This document shows positions 9,497 through 18,083 of a DNA stretch of 64,000 nucleotides, one piece after another. A program made the position numbers and the translations under genes. Each line of letters starts with the position of its first letter. Positions within the stretch are counted from its first letter, which is position 1. Below the pieces are notes generated by a model that was not told the DNA's origin, ran no database searches, and was given only the letters and a program-made list of their open reading frames with translations. The stretch lies in NCBI RefSeq assembly GCF_021295315.1, contig NZ_JAIMJA010000006.1, forward strand, positions 62,001 through 126,000. Direction: 5' to 3'. This DNA is from Motilimonas cestriensis. Its GTDB lineage: Bacteria; Pseudomonadota; Gammaproteobacteria; Enterobacterales; CBDFNC01.

Positions 9497-9519
9497 AAAA
9501 ACATGGTCTTTATGTTTTT
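9497..9519. other. Inverted repeat upstream of the lipoprotein esterase
   Basis: A perfect 8-bp inverted repeat AAAAACAT/ATGTTTTT with a 7-nt loop lies about 100 bp before the esterase start, followed by a T-rich stretch. It may be a terminator or operator; the function is not evident. Confidence 0.35.
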
Positions 9520-9616
9520 GTGACTTAAGTGGTTTTTTTTATTTAGATGATCGGCAAAATGAGAACAAATAGCTACCTAATTAGAGGTGTTATTTTTATC
9601 AAAGGAATGGATTGAG

Positions 9617-10744
9617 ATGTCATTATTAGATCGAATCGTTATTTGTAGTTCGCTTGGATTATTGTTGTCGGGTTGCGGTGGTGGCTCATCGAGCTCTGAA
9701 ATCGCGGCAGTGGGCAGCTCTGGAGACGTATGTCAGGTTGCATTGCCTACTTATGCTCAGCAAGCAGGTCAGCCGAGTATTCAATTACTGGGTGATAAAG
9801 TGATGTTGCTTAATGTGGGGGACCAGTATGTAGAGCCGGGTGTCGAGGCATTTGATAACGAAGATGGTGAGTTGTCTTCTGCTGTACAAGTACAAGGGTT
9901 AGATAAGCTAGACACAGGAAAAGTAGGGGATTATTTACTTAAATATAGTGTTGCAGATAGTGAGCAAAACCTTTCATTGAGTGAGTACCGCATGGTGCGG
10001 ATCCTTGATGGCGATCGAGTGGCGAGATATAGTCCGCGCTTTTTTACTGAAATGGATGCTATTTGGGAGTTTTATGAACAGCTTCCCGCTAATTTTGGCG
10101 AGGATCCCAAAGCCCGCTATCCACTATTAATCAGTAATCATGGTTATGAGCATTCTAAAACCTTTGATACTGATGGCCGCAGTATGAGTGGAATGGATAA
10201 AACCAATGTGGTGAAAATGTTTAAAACGGATCAATGGGATAATCAATTGCCCTTTATTGTATTAGCACCACAACGCTGCCAGAGTGCTTTAGGGGATAGT
10301 GTAACGGCAAGGCTCAATAGTTTTGTTGAATGGGCAGAGCGCAATTACCCGATCGACAAAAGCCGGATCTACATGACAGGTTTTAGTAATGGCGGTTATA
10401 TGACGTGGGATTATGCACAGAAGTATGGCCATAAACTTGCAGCTGCAGCGCCGTTGTCTATGGGGTATTGGCTCGATATCTGTCCGGTAAAAGAAGTCCC
10501 GATCTGGGCGTTCACTGCTGCTGATGATAACGTGATTCCTAGTGATAATGTCATTAGCGCAGTCGCTACCCTCAAAGCCTGTTCAGGCTCGGTCTCCGAA
10601 ACCAAGTTAACGGTTTTCCCTAGTGGCGGCCATTTGATTGATGATGATGTTTATAGTCTAGGGTTTATGGGGGAAGGCGCTACAAATTACGATGTTTACG
10701 ACCAAAGTCTGTTCCAGTGGTTATTACAACATCAAAAAATGTAG
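9617..10744 (+). CDS. Lipoprotein with Ig-like domain and LpqC/PHB-depolymerase-like esterase domain
   Basis: Predicted outer-membrane lipoprotein: signal with lipobox LLSGC (Cys20), then a Gly/Ser linker. Residues about 50-130 form a bacterial Ig-like domain of the DUF5011/HYR type (VGDQYVEPGVEAFDNEDGE). The rest is an alpha/beta hydrolase with GFSNGG (Ser about 257), an Asp near 302 (AADDN) and GGH (His about 339), close to LpqC, feruloyl-esterase and PHB-depolymerase enzymes. The substrate is not evident; a polysaccharide ester is plausible. The ATG at 9617 was chosen over a GTG at 9587 because AAAGGA lies 10 nt before it and the signal peptide then starts correctly. Confidence 0.78.
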   Translation: MSLLDRIVICSSLGLLLSGCGGGSSSSEIAAVGSSGDVCQVALPTYAQQAGQPSIQLLGDKVMLLNVGDQYVEPGVEAFDNEDGELSSAVQVQGLDKLDTGKVGDYLLKYSVADSEQNLSLSEYRMVRILDGDRVARYSPRFFTEMDAIWEFYEQLPANFGEDPKARYPLLISNHGYEHSKTFDTDGRSMSGMDKTNVVKMFKTDQWDNQLPFIVLAPQRCQSALGDSVTARLNSFVEWAERNYPIDKSRIYMTGFSNGGYMTWDYAQKYGHKLAAAAPLSMGYWLDICPVKEVPIWAFTAADDNVIPSDNVISAVATLKACSGSVSETKLTVFPSGGHLIDDDVYSLGFMGEGATNYDVYDQSLFQWLLQHQKM

Positions 10745-10760
10745 TCTTGTTTAGCTCTTA

Positions 10761-10848
10761 TCTCGAAGGGCTTTAATTGAGCCTTTCGGGACCTATCGAT
10801 AGACCTTCTTAGGTTGAGCTTCTTGGGTTAAACCTTTCGGGTCAACCT
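10761..10848. repeat. Two nested inverted repeats after the esterase gene
   Basis: A 12-bp imperfect stem (10761-10772 with 10780-10791, loop of 7) is followed by AGGTTGA (10811-10817) pairing with TCAACCT (10842-10848). The string CCTTTCGGG occurs twice. There is no T tract, so it is not a standard intrinsic terminator; it could be a palindromic repeat element or part of the eda leader. Confidence 0.4.
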
Positions 10849-10959
10849 AATAGCAGCAGTTCACTATGAAATTGTTTACCATATTAAAGCAATACTGCTA
10901 GCAAGTCGGTACTATACGATTTGATAATGGTAAATATTTTAATTTTCATAGGAAGTGAC

Positions 10960-11583
10960 ATGAGCTCAATTAACGAAAGATTAAAACAGTTAAAAGTGGT
11001 ACCAGTGATTGCGATTAATAACGCGGATGATGCCGTGCCACTGGGTAAAGTGTTAGTAGAAAATGGCCTGCCATGCGCTGAAATTACTTTTCGCACCCCC
11101 GCTGCAGCGCAAGCGATTAAAAATATGCGCGCAGCTTTTCCTGATATGTTAATTGGTGCGGGCACGGTATTAAACGCGGCCACTGTGGATGCGGCGATTG
11201 ATGCGGGCGTCGATTTTATTGTCAGCCCTGGGTTTAACCCAACCACGGTGAAATATTGCCAGCAGCGCAATATGCCGATTATTCCTGGCGTAAACAATCC
11301 TTCATTGGTTGAGCAAGCTATGGAAATGGGGCTAGATACGTTAAAGTTTTTCCCTGCTGGCCCATCTGGCGGCGTGGGTATGTTGAAAGCGTTAACGGCG
11401 GTTTATCCCGTTAGCTTTATGCCGACGGGCGGCGTGTCGGCTGCCAATATTAATGATTACTTAGGCGTTAAAGCGGTATTGGCTTGCGGTGGTACTTGGA
11501 TGGTGCCGGGCGATTTAATTGATAATCAACAGTGGGATGAGATTGCTCTTTTGGTAAAAGAAGCAGTCGCGGCATTGGCTTAA
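10960..11583 (+). CDS. eda: KDPG/KHG aldolase
   Basis: Cleaves 2-keto-3-deoxy-6-phosphogluconate to pyruvate and glyceraldehyde-3-phosphate in the Entner-Doudoroff pathway, and may also cleave 4-hydroxy-2-oxoglutarate. It is 207 residues with the Schiff-base Lys129 in LKFFPA, the general-base Glu41 and Arg45 in EITFRTP, and the phosphate loop GGVS. The start at 10960 follows AGGAAG; the longer upstream reading is not supported. The usual partner edd is not beside it, so the pathway is split in this genome. Confidence 0.95.
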   Translation: MSSINERLKQLKVVPVIAINNADDAVPLGKVLVENGLPCAEITFRTPAAAQAIKNMRAAFPDMLIGAGTVLNAATVDAAIDAGVDFIVSPGFNPTTVKYCQQRNMPIIPGVNNPSLVEQAMEMGLDTLKFFPAGPSGGVGMLKALTAVYPVSFMPTGGVSAANINDYLGVKAVLACGGTWMVPGDLIDNQQWDEIALLVKEAVAALA

Positions 11584-11685
11584 TGTTTGGTGCGTTGATT
11601 TAATTAAAACGACTTAAAGTGTTAACTATTTTGTCATGCTTTCGGCTTAATCTTTGTTATATTCCCAACAAGAGATTAAGCCAAA

Positions 11686-11868
11686 ATGAAAAAGCTATCC
11701 CACTTAAGCAAATTACCTTGGTTAGAAGTGACAGCGCTGTTATTAACCATCGTGTTTGTGTCTTATGTTAAAGCGTCATCTTTTTCGACTGACGAACGGC
11801 TAGAGTTAATGAAGCCTGCGGCAGAAAAGCAGGCTTGGTATATGTTAGGTGAGCGCAAAGCAGGCTAA
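11686..11868 (+). CDS. Small single-pass membrane protein, unknown
   Basis: 60-residue protein with one hydrophobic segment at about 12-29 between a basic N-terminus and a charged, polar C-terminus (DERLELMKPAAEKQ). I do not recognise the family. It is supported as a gene by its own intergenic space, an in-frame ATG after a purine-rich stretch, membrane-protein-like composition and a good hairpin directly downstream at 11888-11925. Confidence 0.5.
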   Translation: MKKLSHLSKLPWLEVTALLLTIVFVSYVKASSFSTDERLELMKPAAEKQAWYMLGERKAG

Positions 11869-11887
11869 CTAACGTTAAATGTAAATT

Positions 11888-11925
11888 AAATGAGTAGGCT
11901 TGTTTTATTAGCAGCCTACTCATTT
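11888..11925. terminator. Hairpin between the small membrane protein and yheS
   Basis: AAATGAGTAGGCT (11888-11900) pairs with AGCCTACTCATTT (11913-11925). It lies between two convergent genes and has T-rich flanks, so it probably works in both directions. Confidence 0.6.
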
Positions 11926-11945
11926 AGTCACGACTAAAAGGTGAT

Positions 11946-13865
11946 TTAGGCCAAATTAAGTTCCGCCTCTAACGCTTCCAATTGCTCTTGGGCATCCATC
12001 CATTCCATCTCTGCATCTTCAATATCGGCTTTCAGTTGGCGTTGCTGCTCTAATACTTTGGTCAATTTAGCTTTTTGTGCGATGTCGTAAAGGGCACTGT
12101 CGTTAAGTTCTAGCTCTACTTCTGCCAGTTGCGCGCTTAACTTATCCATTTGTTTTTCCGCTTTTTCCATTGCTTTTCTGAACGGCTGGGTTTTCTTACG
12201 GATCTCGGCTTCTAAGCGCTTTTGCTCTTTGCGATTGACGGCGCTATTAGCGCTCTTTTCCCCGTTATCAGGCGCGGCTTTTTGTTTATCAATTTTCTGC
12301 TGTTCGCCAAGCCACTTATGATAATCCTCTAAATCACCATTAAACGGCTCCACTTGGCCATCATGCACTAGGTATAAATCATCTGTGGTGGTACGCAGTA
12401 AGTGACGATCGTGCGATACCACGACCATCGCGCCTTCAAAGCTTTGCAGCGCAACGGTTAACGCGTGGCGCATTTCTAAGTCTAAGTGGTTGGTTGGCTC
12501 ATCGAGTAATAATAAGTTCGGTTTTTGCCATACGATCAGCGCTAATACTAATCGCGCTTTTTCACCGCCCGAGAACGGTGCAACGGGCTCTAGGGCTTTG
12601 TCGCCTTGGAAACCAAAGCTGCCTAAATAGTTACGTAATTCTTGTTCGGTTTTATCTTTAGCTAAACGCGCTAAGTGCTCAAGTGGCGTGTCGTCTAAGC
12701 GCAAAAATTCAAGTTGGTGCTGGGCAAAATAACCGACTTTGGCATTAGGGTTAAGCTCAAAGTTGCCGCCTTGGGCTTTGATTTCGCCTGCCAGTAGTTT
12801 GATTAAAGTGGATTTACCGGCGCCGTTGCGACCGAGTAAACCAATACGGCTGCCGGGCACAAGGTTAAATTTTATTTTTTCTAAAATCAGGGTATCACCG
12901 TAACCAGCATAAATCTCTTCCATGGTTATCAATGGCATTGGCAGTGCGTCAGGAGCAAAAAATGAGAAGTTAAATTGGCTGTCGGCGTGCGCTGGCATCG
13001 CCAGTTCCATTTTTTCTAGGGCTTTGATGCGGCTTTGTGCTTGGCGCGCTTTTGATGCTTTGTAGCGAAAGCGGTCAATGTAGCTTTGCATATGTGCCAC
13101 TTGCTTTTGTTGTTTTTCATAAGTGGCTTGTTGTTGCATTAGTTTTTCGGCGCGCTGCCTTTCAAAGCTGGAATAATCACCTGTGTATTCGAAAAATTTA
13201 TTTTGCTCGATGTGAATTATTTTACCCACGATGTCGTCGATAAAGTCACGGTCATGAGAAATCAGAATTAAGGTGCCAGGATAAGCGTTTAGCCATTTTC
13301 CTAACCAGATTACTGCGTCTAAGTCTAAGTGGTTGGTTGGCTCATCCAGTAGCAATAAATCTGAGCGGCAAAGCAGGGCTTGTGCCAAGTTTAGGCGCAT
13401 ACGCCAACCACCAGAAAAATCACTGACGGCGTGCTGCTGTTTTTCATTACTAAAGCCCAAGCCGGCTAATAGCTCAGCGGCGCGGGCTTTAATGGTGTAA
13501 CCACCAATGGTTTCAATTTGGCCATGCAGGAGGGCGATTTTATGGCCATCTTCGGCGGCTTCTGCTGCGGCAAGCTCGGCTTCATGACGGCGAAACTCAC
13601 GATCGCCATCAATCACGTATTCAATGGCGCTTTTATTTAATGCTGGAGTCTCCTGCGCCACACTGGCGAGTTGCCAGTTACTGGGAAAGCTTAACTCGCC
13701 ATTATCGGCATGGAGTTCGCCTTTTAATAAAGCGAAGAAGCTGGATTTACCTGTGCCATTGGCACCCACTAATGCCACTTTTTGGCCGGGGTTGATACTG
13801 GCGGTGGCATTTTGTAGCAGCGGGCGTCCGCCGCGAATAAGTTCAATGGCACTGGCTGTGATCAT
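11946..13865 (-). CDS. yheS: ABC-F family ATPase YheS
   Basis: Cytoplasmic, 639-residue tandem ATPase of the ABC-F type that binds ribosomes; it has no membrane domain. First cassette: Walker A GANGTGKS near 34, signature SGGWRMRL, Walker B LLLDEPTNHLDL. Second cassette: GRNGAGKS, signature SGGEKARL, LLLDEPTNHLDL. A linker between them (about residues 240-290, basic and Gln-rich) and a coiled-coil C-terminus (from about 535, rich in Glu/Lys) are typical of YheS. It is transcribed divergently from yheV-slyD, a neighbourhood shared in part with enterics. Confidence 0.93.
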   Translation of the reverse strand: MITASAIELIRGGRPLLQNATASINPGQKVALVGANGTGKSSFFALLKGELHADNGELSFPSNWQLASVAQETPALNKSAIEYVIDGDREFRRHEAELAAAEAAEDGHKIALLHGQIETIGGYTIKARAAELLAGLGFSNEKQQHAVSDFSGGWRMRLNLAQALLCRSDLLLLDEPTNHLDLDAVIWLGKWLNAYPGTLILISHDRDFIDDIVGKIIHIEQNKFFEYTGDYSSFERQRAEKLMQQQATYEKQQKQVAHMQSYIDRFRYKASKARQAQSRIKALEKMELAMPAHADSQFNFSFFAPDALPMPLITMEEIYAGYGDTLILEKIKFNLVPGSRIGLLGRNGAGKSTLIKLLAGEIKAQGGNFELNPNAKVGYFAQHQLEFLRLDDTPLEHLARLAKDKTEQELRNYLGSFGFQGDKALEPVAPFSGGEKARLVLALIVWQKPNLLLLDEPTNHLDLEMRHALTVALQSFEGAMVVVSHDRHLLRTTTDDLYLVHDGQVEPFNGDLEDYHKWLGEQQKIDKQKAAPDNGEKSANSAVNRKEQKRLEAEIRKKTQPFRKAMEKAEKQMDKLSAQLAEVELELNDSALYDIAQKAKLTKVLEQQRQLKADIEDAEMEWMDAQEQLEALEAELNLA

Positions 13866-13973
13866 AATTTACTTCAACATTAAAAAATAAGCCGCGATTC
13901 TAACACAGGTGTGATAGCAGAAGAAAAACCCTGTTTGATCGGTTACACTGTGGCAAAAATAAAGGGGAGCAAT

Positions 13974-14180
13974 ATGAGTAAGAGAAAACGTTTTATTGCT
14001 GGCGCAACCTGCCCATCGTGTAACGAGCAAGACACGATAGTGGTGTTTGTTGATCAAAACGTCGAGAAAGTGCAATGCGTTAAATGTGACTACTTGCAGT
14101 CCCAAGCCCCAGGTGAAGTAAGTGGCGCCACACGTCAGTTTGAACAAGTGATTGGCGTGTTTAACCCAGACGAAAACTAA
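13974..14180 (+). CDS. yheV: YheV-family zinc-ribbon protein
   Basis: 68-residue protein with two CxxC pairs (CPSC and CVKC) that form a zinc ribbon. It begins KRFIAGATCPSC and ends with a polar tail, as in the YheV family, whose function is unknown. The ATG at 13974 is preceded by GGGGAG; the longer upstream reading lacks support. It lies 12 bp before slyD and is probably co-transcribed with it. Confidence 0.85.
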   Translation: MSKRKRFIAGATCPSCNEQDTIVVFVDQNVEKVQCVKCDYLQSQAPGEVSGATRQFEQVIGVFNPDEN

Positions 14181-14192
14181 TTGGAAATTAAG

Positions 14193-14720
14193 ATGAAAGT
14201 TGAAAATGATTTAGTAGTATCCATCCATTTTTCTGTACATGATGCAGACGGCGTTGAGCTCGGTACAACCGAAGGCGGTGCTCCTCTTGAATTTATTCAA
14301 GGCAGCATGTTTTTAGTACCGGGTCTTGAAGCTGAGCTTGATGGCAAAGACGTGGGTTACAAGTTTGATTTAACCTGTGCGCCAGAAGACGCTTATGGCG
14401 AGCATCAAGAAGGCCTAGTACAAGAAGTGCCACGCGAGCTGTTTGAAGCTGAAGGTGGTGTTGAAGTAGGCATGCGTTTTACCGCTGAAACCGACCAAGG
14501 CCCACGCCCAGTTGAAATTACTGATGTGAAAGAAAACACAGTAACCGTAGACGGCAACCATATGCTAGCGGGACAAACCTTGATCTTTAAAGGTGAAGTA
14601 TTATCGGTGCGCGCTGCGACTGATGAAGAGCTCGCCCACGGCCACGTACACAGTGCGGGCGGTTGTGGTCACAACCACGGTGAAGAAGAGCACGTTCACG
14701 GGGAGCACTGCAAGCACTAA
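14193..14720 (+). CDS. slyD: FKBP-type peptidyl-prolyl isomerase and metallochaperone SlyD
   Basis: Cytoplasmic proline isomerase/chaperone that also delivers Ni(II) for hydrogenase maturation. It has an FKBP domain split by the insert-in-flap chaperone domain (about 70-125: DAYGEH to MRFTAETDQGP), followed by VDGNHMLAGQ. The His- and Cys-rich C-terminus (GHVHSAGGCGHNHGEE and onward) is the metal-binding tail. The ATG at 14193 follows a GGAAA purine stretch; a TTG 12 bp earlier is the alternative. It is 175 residues and ends before a terminator. Confidence 0.95.
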   Translation: MKVENDLVVSIHFSVHDADGVELGTTEGGAPLEFIQGSMFLVPGLEAELDGKDVGYKFDLTCAPEDAYGEHQEGLVQEVPRELFEAEGGVEVGMRFTAETDQGPRPVEITDVKENTVTVDGNHMLAGQTLIFKGEVLSVRAATDEELAHGHVHSAGGCGHNHGEEEHVHGEHCKH

Positions 14721-14754
14721 GTAGTGACCTAGCGTGAGTTAGTGTGAATCAAGA

Positions 14755-14779
14755 AACCAAGGCTGAGCCTTGGTTTTTT
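14755..14779 (+). terminator. Rho-independent terminator after slyD
   Basis: ACCAAGGCT and AGCCTTGGT form a GC-rich stem with a one-base turn, followed by six T residues. Confidence 0.85.
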
Positions 14780-15004
14780 GCATTTAATATCCATGCTTAT
14801 ATGGCGCTTAAAAATGATTTTATGCAACAGCATGAAAAAATTAGCTATTGAGTGGTTTGGAAGCTAACCGATAAGAATAGCTGCCGCGCAGTCGACAGCT
14901 TATTTATTCGCTGAATGCGTCAATAACAGAAAGGAATTAGCAAGCCAAAGGATTTATCACAAGTGTTTAACTACAATACTAAAAAACATTTTTAGGTAAG
15001 TCTG

Positions 15005-15676
15005 ATGCCGTTAATTTTCTTCGCCTTGTTAGCGTTGCTTTGCTTCTCCCGTCAAGTCACTGCTACTGAAAAGGTATCGGTGCTGGCGCTTGAGTACCCG
15101 CCTTATACCAGCCAGCAAAGTGAAGATCTTGGCATTTCATTTGTTGCGTTACGTAATAAGCTTGCGCCACTGGGTGTGGAGCCTGAGGCTATCTTTTTGC
15201 CACCAGCCCGAGCGGGTATGCATATGGAGTCGAATGAGTGGTGTTTTAGTTTTTATCCGCCGAAAATGAAAAGTGATAACTATCAGTTTATCCAGTTAGA
15301 TACTAAGCCTATTGCGTTGTCATTTTATCGTTGGCGTCAGCCTGAGGTCTTTGATTGGCAAGCGTTAAATGAGTTGGTTGGGCTGCGTGTTGCCATGTTG
15401 CGCTCGTTTAATAAAGGAGGCTTGTATAAGGTGATTCAGGATGCGGGCTTAGAGGTAAGAGATGTTAATAGTTTAAGCCAAGGCTTTTCTTTACTGGCTA
15501 AACGAAGAGTTGATTTGGTGTTTGCTGATAAATATGGCGGCGCGTACATCATGGCGCAATTAGGTATGGATGTGAAAAAGGTTCAATTCGCGCAAACGCC
15601 CATTACTGAAACCTTCTTACATGCATGGGGGAATGTAAACTGCGCCGCAGCCAAGCGGCTCGCTTCTGCAGGTTAA
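15005..15676 (+). CDS. Periplasmic solute-binding-like protein (family 3 fold)
   Basis: 223-residue exported protein: the signal peptide ends near residue 20 (TATEK), followed by a short SBP_bac_3-type fold (EYPPYTSQQ, LVGLRVAMLRSF, RVDLVFADKYGG). It resembles the periplasmic proteins often encoded singly in Alteromonadales, without a transporter. Ligand-specificity residues cannot be assigned, and no permease or ATPase gene is beside it, so a sensory or binding role is as likely as import. The ATG at 15005 is supported by the signal sequence; the Shine-Dalgarno (GGTAAG) is moderate. Confidence 0.65.
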   Translation: MPLIFFALLALLCFSRQVTATEKVSVLALEYPPYTSQQSEDLGISFVALRNKLAPLGVEPEAIFLPPARAGMHMESNEWCFSFYPPKMKSDNYQFIQLDTKPIALSFYRWRQPEVFDWQALNELVGLRVAMLRSFNKGGLYKVIQDAGLEVRDVNSLSQGFSLLAKRRVDLVFADKYGGAYIMAQLGMDVKKVQFAQTPITETFLHAWGNVNCAAAKRLASAG

Positions 15677-15879
15677 TTATTTGGCTTAGCTACCTCATCC
15701 ATGCGGCTGGTATGCGTCTAATAACTTATCACTTGGTATTTGAAAAATGCTCACGATCTCACCCTGAGTTGTAGCCTGTGTGATATTACTCTCCTATTTA
15801 GCATTATCTAAGATTGATATGATTCCCAATCTATTGAATAATTTAGATGGTTATTTTTATATTTTTCAAAGGAATGAGT

Positions 15880-16596
15880 GTGAAAAAGTTGATTTTTATC
15901 CCCTTAGCGGCGAGCTTTTTATTTGGTTGTGAAACGCTGCCGAGTAAAGATGTTTCAATGGCTACCTTGTCAAATGATTTACCGCAGAAACAAATTGACG
16001 TGGTTTATACCAGAACGCAAATGATCACCACATTTCCTGAAGATGGCTTAGAGCAATTTGATGGTTTATTTGGCTTAGCATTACAGGCCATGGTGGGTAA
16101 TCCTAAGTATGAGTTAAAAACGATTGAGGAAGCAAAAGACTTACCATTGTGGCAAAAAATACTCATAGTGCATGATAAACAGCCAATGCCAGATCGCATC
16201 ATTCCGGTTTTGTTTAACCAAGACAATATACGTCTATCTGAAACGCCACTGAAACTTGCAAATAGTCGTGAAGAAACCTTAAACCAAGTGATCAAGGCTT
16301 CTCAGGCCGATTACATCGCCCTTGTTGAAAATAGTGGTATTTTTGGCCCAAGAATACTCAGTCCATTAACCCAATACATTACCTATGCCAGTGAAGTAAA
16401 ACTCATAGAAACAGCCTCAGGTGCCGTAGTTTGGCAAGACAAGTGTCATATTGGCCCTGGTGAAGGGGACGGACAAGAAGTACATCGTGATGATGTTTTT
16501 AAAGGGGAAGGTAAGCAACTAGAGTCTGCGATGCAATTTGTCGCAGAGGCTTGTATTGCAGAGTTAAAACCTAAACTGGCAACGATTGGTTTGTGA
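15880..16596 (+). CDS. Lipoprotein of unknown function
   Basis: About 238-residue lipoprotein with lipobox FLFGC (Cys17 if the GTG at 15880 is the start). The GTG is favoured because AAAGGA ends 6 nt before it; an ATG at 15874 would overlap that site. The mature part contains a stretch (LNQVIKASQADYIALVENSGI and AVVWQDKCHIGPG) reminiscent of outer-membrane lipoproteins that sense or build assemblies, but I do not recognise a named family. Confidence 0.6.
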   Translation: MKKLIFIPLAASFLFGCETLPSKDVSMATLSNDLPQKQIDVVYTRTQMITTFPEDGLEQFDGLFGLALQAMVGNPKYELKTIEEAKDLPLWQKILIVHDKQPMPDRIIPVLFNQDNIRLSETPLKLANSREETLNQVIKASQADYIALVENSGIFGPRILSPLTQYITYASEVKLIETASGAVVWQDKCHIGPGEGDGQEVHRDDVFKGEGKQLESAMQFVAEACIAELKPKLATIGL

Positions 16597-16603
16597 CATT
16601 TTT

Positions 16604-16635
16604 ACTAAGAAAGCGGTATCAACCGCTTTCTTAGT
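16604..16635. terminator. Bidirectional terminator
   Basis: ACTAAGAAAGCGGT pairs with ACCGCTTTCTTAGT over a 4-nt loop, between the convergent lipoprotein and PmbA-type genes. Confidence 0.85.
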
Positions 16636-16650
16636 TTAATTCGCTCTTTA

Positions 16651-18081
16651 TTATCCCTTACCCGGCGCACTCGAGCCGGTTATTTTCACCTTGTTCACTT
16701 TTACAAACCGCGGGCAAGCTATGCTGCTGGCGCTGCGCATGCCATAAGTGCTCGACATGTTAACGTGATGGAGTTGACTCGATAACCATTCGATTTGATT
16801 AAAGATACGATGGTAAGAGTCATTGATACGTTGATTGTATAAGTGCGCTTTGATTTCGCCGTTTGCAATTAAAAAGGTGCCAAAGCGGCTGCTGCCGGTG
16901 AACTCACCCTTGGCGGCGTTGGTTAAATTCATGTAATGAATAAATGAAATAAATAAGGTTGGTTTAGCGCAGCTTTTTACCATGGCGGCAAAGTCAGCGG
17001 GGCCGTTGCCTGTGGCCACTTTAATGCTGGCCACATCCATATCATTATTGCGCGCAATGCCAAAGCGATCGCAGTCGTCTTTATCACTGTAAAACTGATT
17101 GCTTAATACGCCATTACTGATCAGGGGAAAGGGCTGACGCGCTATACCATTTTCGCCAACGGGACGAGCAAATAACACCTCGGGATCGGTTGGATCATCA
17201 GTGATAGTAAAATTATTGCCAAACAGCTGGCTGCCGATTTGATGTTTGTCTTGTTGTAACATGCCCATGCCGTATTGGTAAGTTTCACCGTGTAGCGCCA
17301 TGTAACCGAGATAGTTAATGAGATCGCCAAAGGCATCGGCATGGAAGATGACATCATATTCACCGGGCTCGATATCTTGACGGGGCGTATTGGTGAGCAG
17401 TTGGTAGCTGGCATCTAGTTGTTTAATCAGCGAGTTAGCGTCGAACTGATTTAATGCCTCACCAACATCGGCGACGCGCAGTTCTTTTTTGTCGTGGTCT
17501 AGTAGTTGTAACACTAGCTCGACGTTGTAATCACTGCCTTGGTAAGCTACTGGCGCGTCGACTAAGGTGTTGATGATTGCGTAGCTGTAAACACCGGCAG
17601 AAAAGGCACCTGATACTTCAACGTTGCCATGGGCAAAGTGCTCACCGCAGCGTCTAAAGAGATCCACCATCACTTTTGAGTCGAGGTTAATCAGAGCCCC
17701 ATCAGCATTAAAGCGGTTGAGGTCGCCTTGGACAATCGCCGCCATCGGGCTCATATGGGGTACTTCTGGCATCAGTTTAACCCGTTCATTCAGGGTTGAT
17801 ACCAGTGTTTTGAGTTTATCGCTGTCGTTGGCTTGGGCGGTGGTACTGCCTGAAATTTTACGCTTACCGGCTTGGATCTCGACAAAGTATTTCTCACCTT
17901 CTTCTGACACGTTAAGGGAGATTTGACTGCGGCCGCAGCGCACCATGTGTGAACTTTCTTGGCGGTACGTGATACTGCCAGTGATCCCCTCATTTTTCAT
18001 AAAGGTGTTGATCTCTGTGAGTAACTTCAGCACAGGTTGCATGGTGGTGTGCATCGCTTTGTGGGTAGATTGTTTGCTCAT
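16651..18081 (-). CDS. TldE/PmbA-type subunit of a TldD/PmbA peptidase pair
   Basis: 476-residue member of the TldD/PmbA family lacking the HExxxH metal site, so it is the non-catalytic (TldE-like) partner. It lies 2 bp after the catalytic partner at 18084-19547. In the known TldD-TldE pair the two subunits form a zinc-dependent heterodimer that degrades unfolded peptides and matures some peptide precursors. The C-terminal half has the family's conserved blocks (GTFLIANGEIKAHLYNQRI and SSTYGMRSASSIACP). Compared with canonical PmbA this is a diverged paralogue, and the name is therefore left blank. Confidence 0.78.
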   Translation of the reverse strand: MSKQSTHKAMHTTMQPVLKLLTEINTFMKNEGITGSITYRQESSHMVRCGRSQISLNVSEEGEKYFVEIQAGKRKISGSTTAQANDSDKLKTLVSTLNERVKLMPEVPHMSPMAAIVQGDLNRFNADGALINLDSKVMVDLFRRCGEHFAHGNVEVSGAFSAGVYSYAIINTLVDAPVAYQGSDYNVELVLQLLDHDKKELRVADVGEALNQFDANSLIKQLDASYQLLTNTPRQDIEPGEYDVIFHADAFGDLINYLGYMALHGETYQYGMGMLQQDKHQIGSQLFGNNFTITDDPTDPEVLFARPVGENGIARQPFPLISNGVLSNQFYSDKDDCDRFGIARNNDMDVASIKVATGNGPADFAAMVKSCAKPTLFISFIHYMNLTNAAKGEFTGSSRFGTFLIANGEIKAHLYNQRINDSYHRIFNQIEWLSSQLHHVNMSSTYGMRSASSIACPRFVKVNKVKITGSSAPGKG

Positions 18082-18083
18082 GA

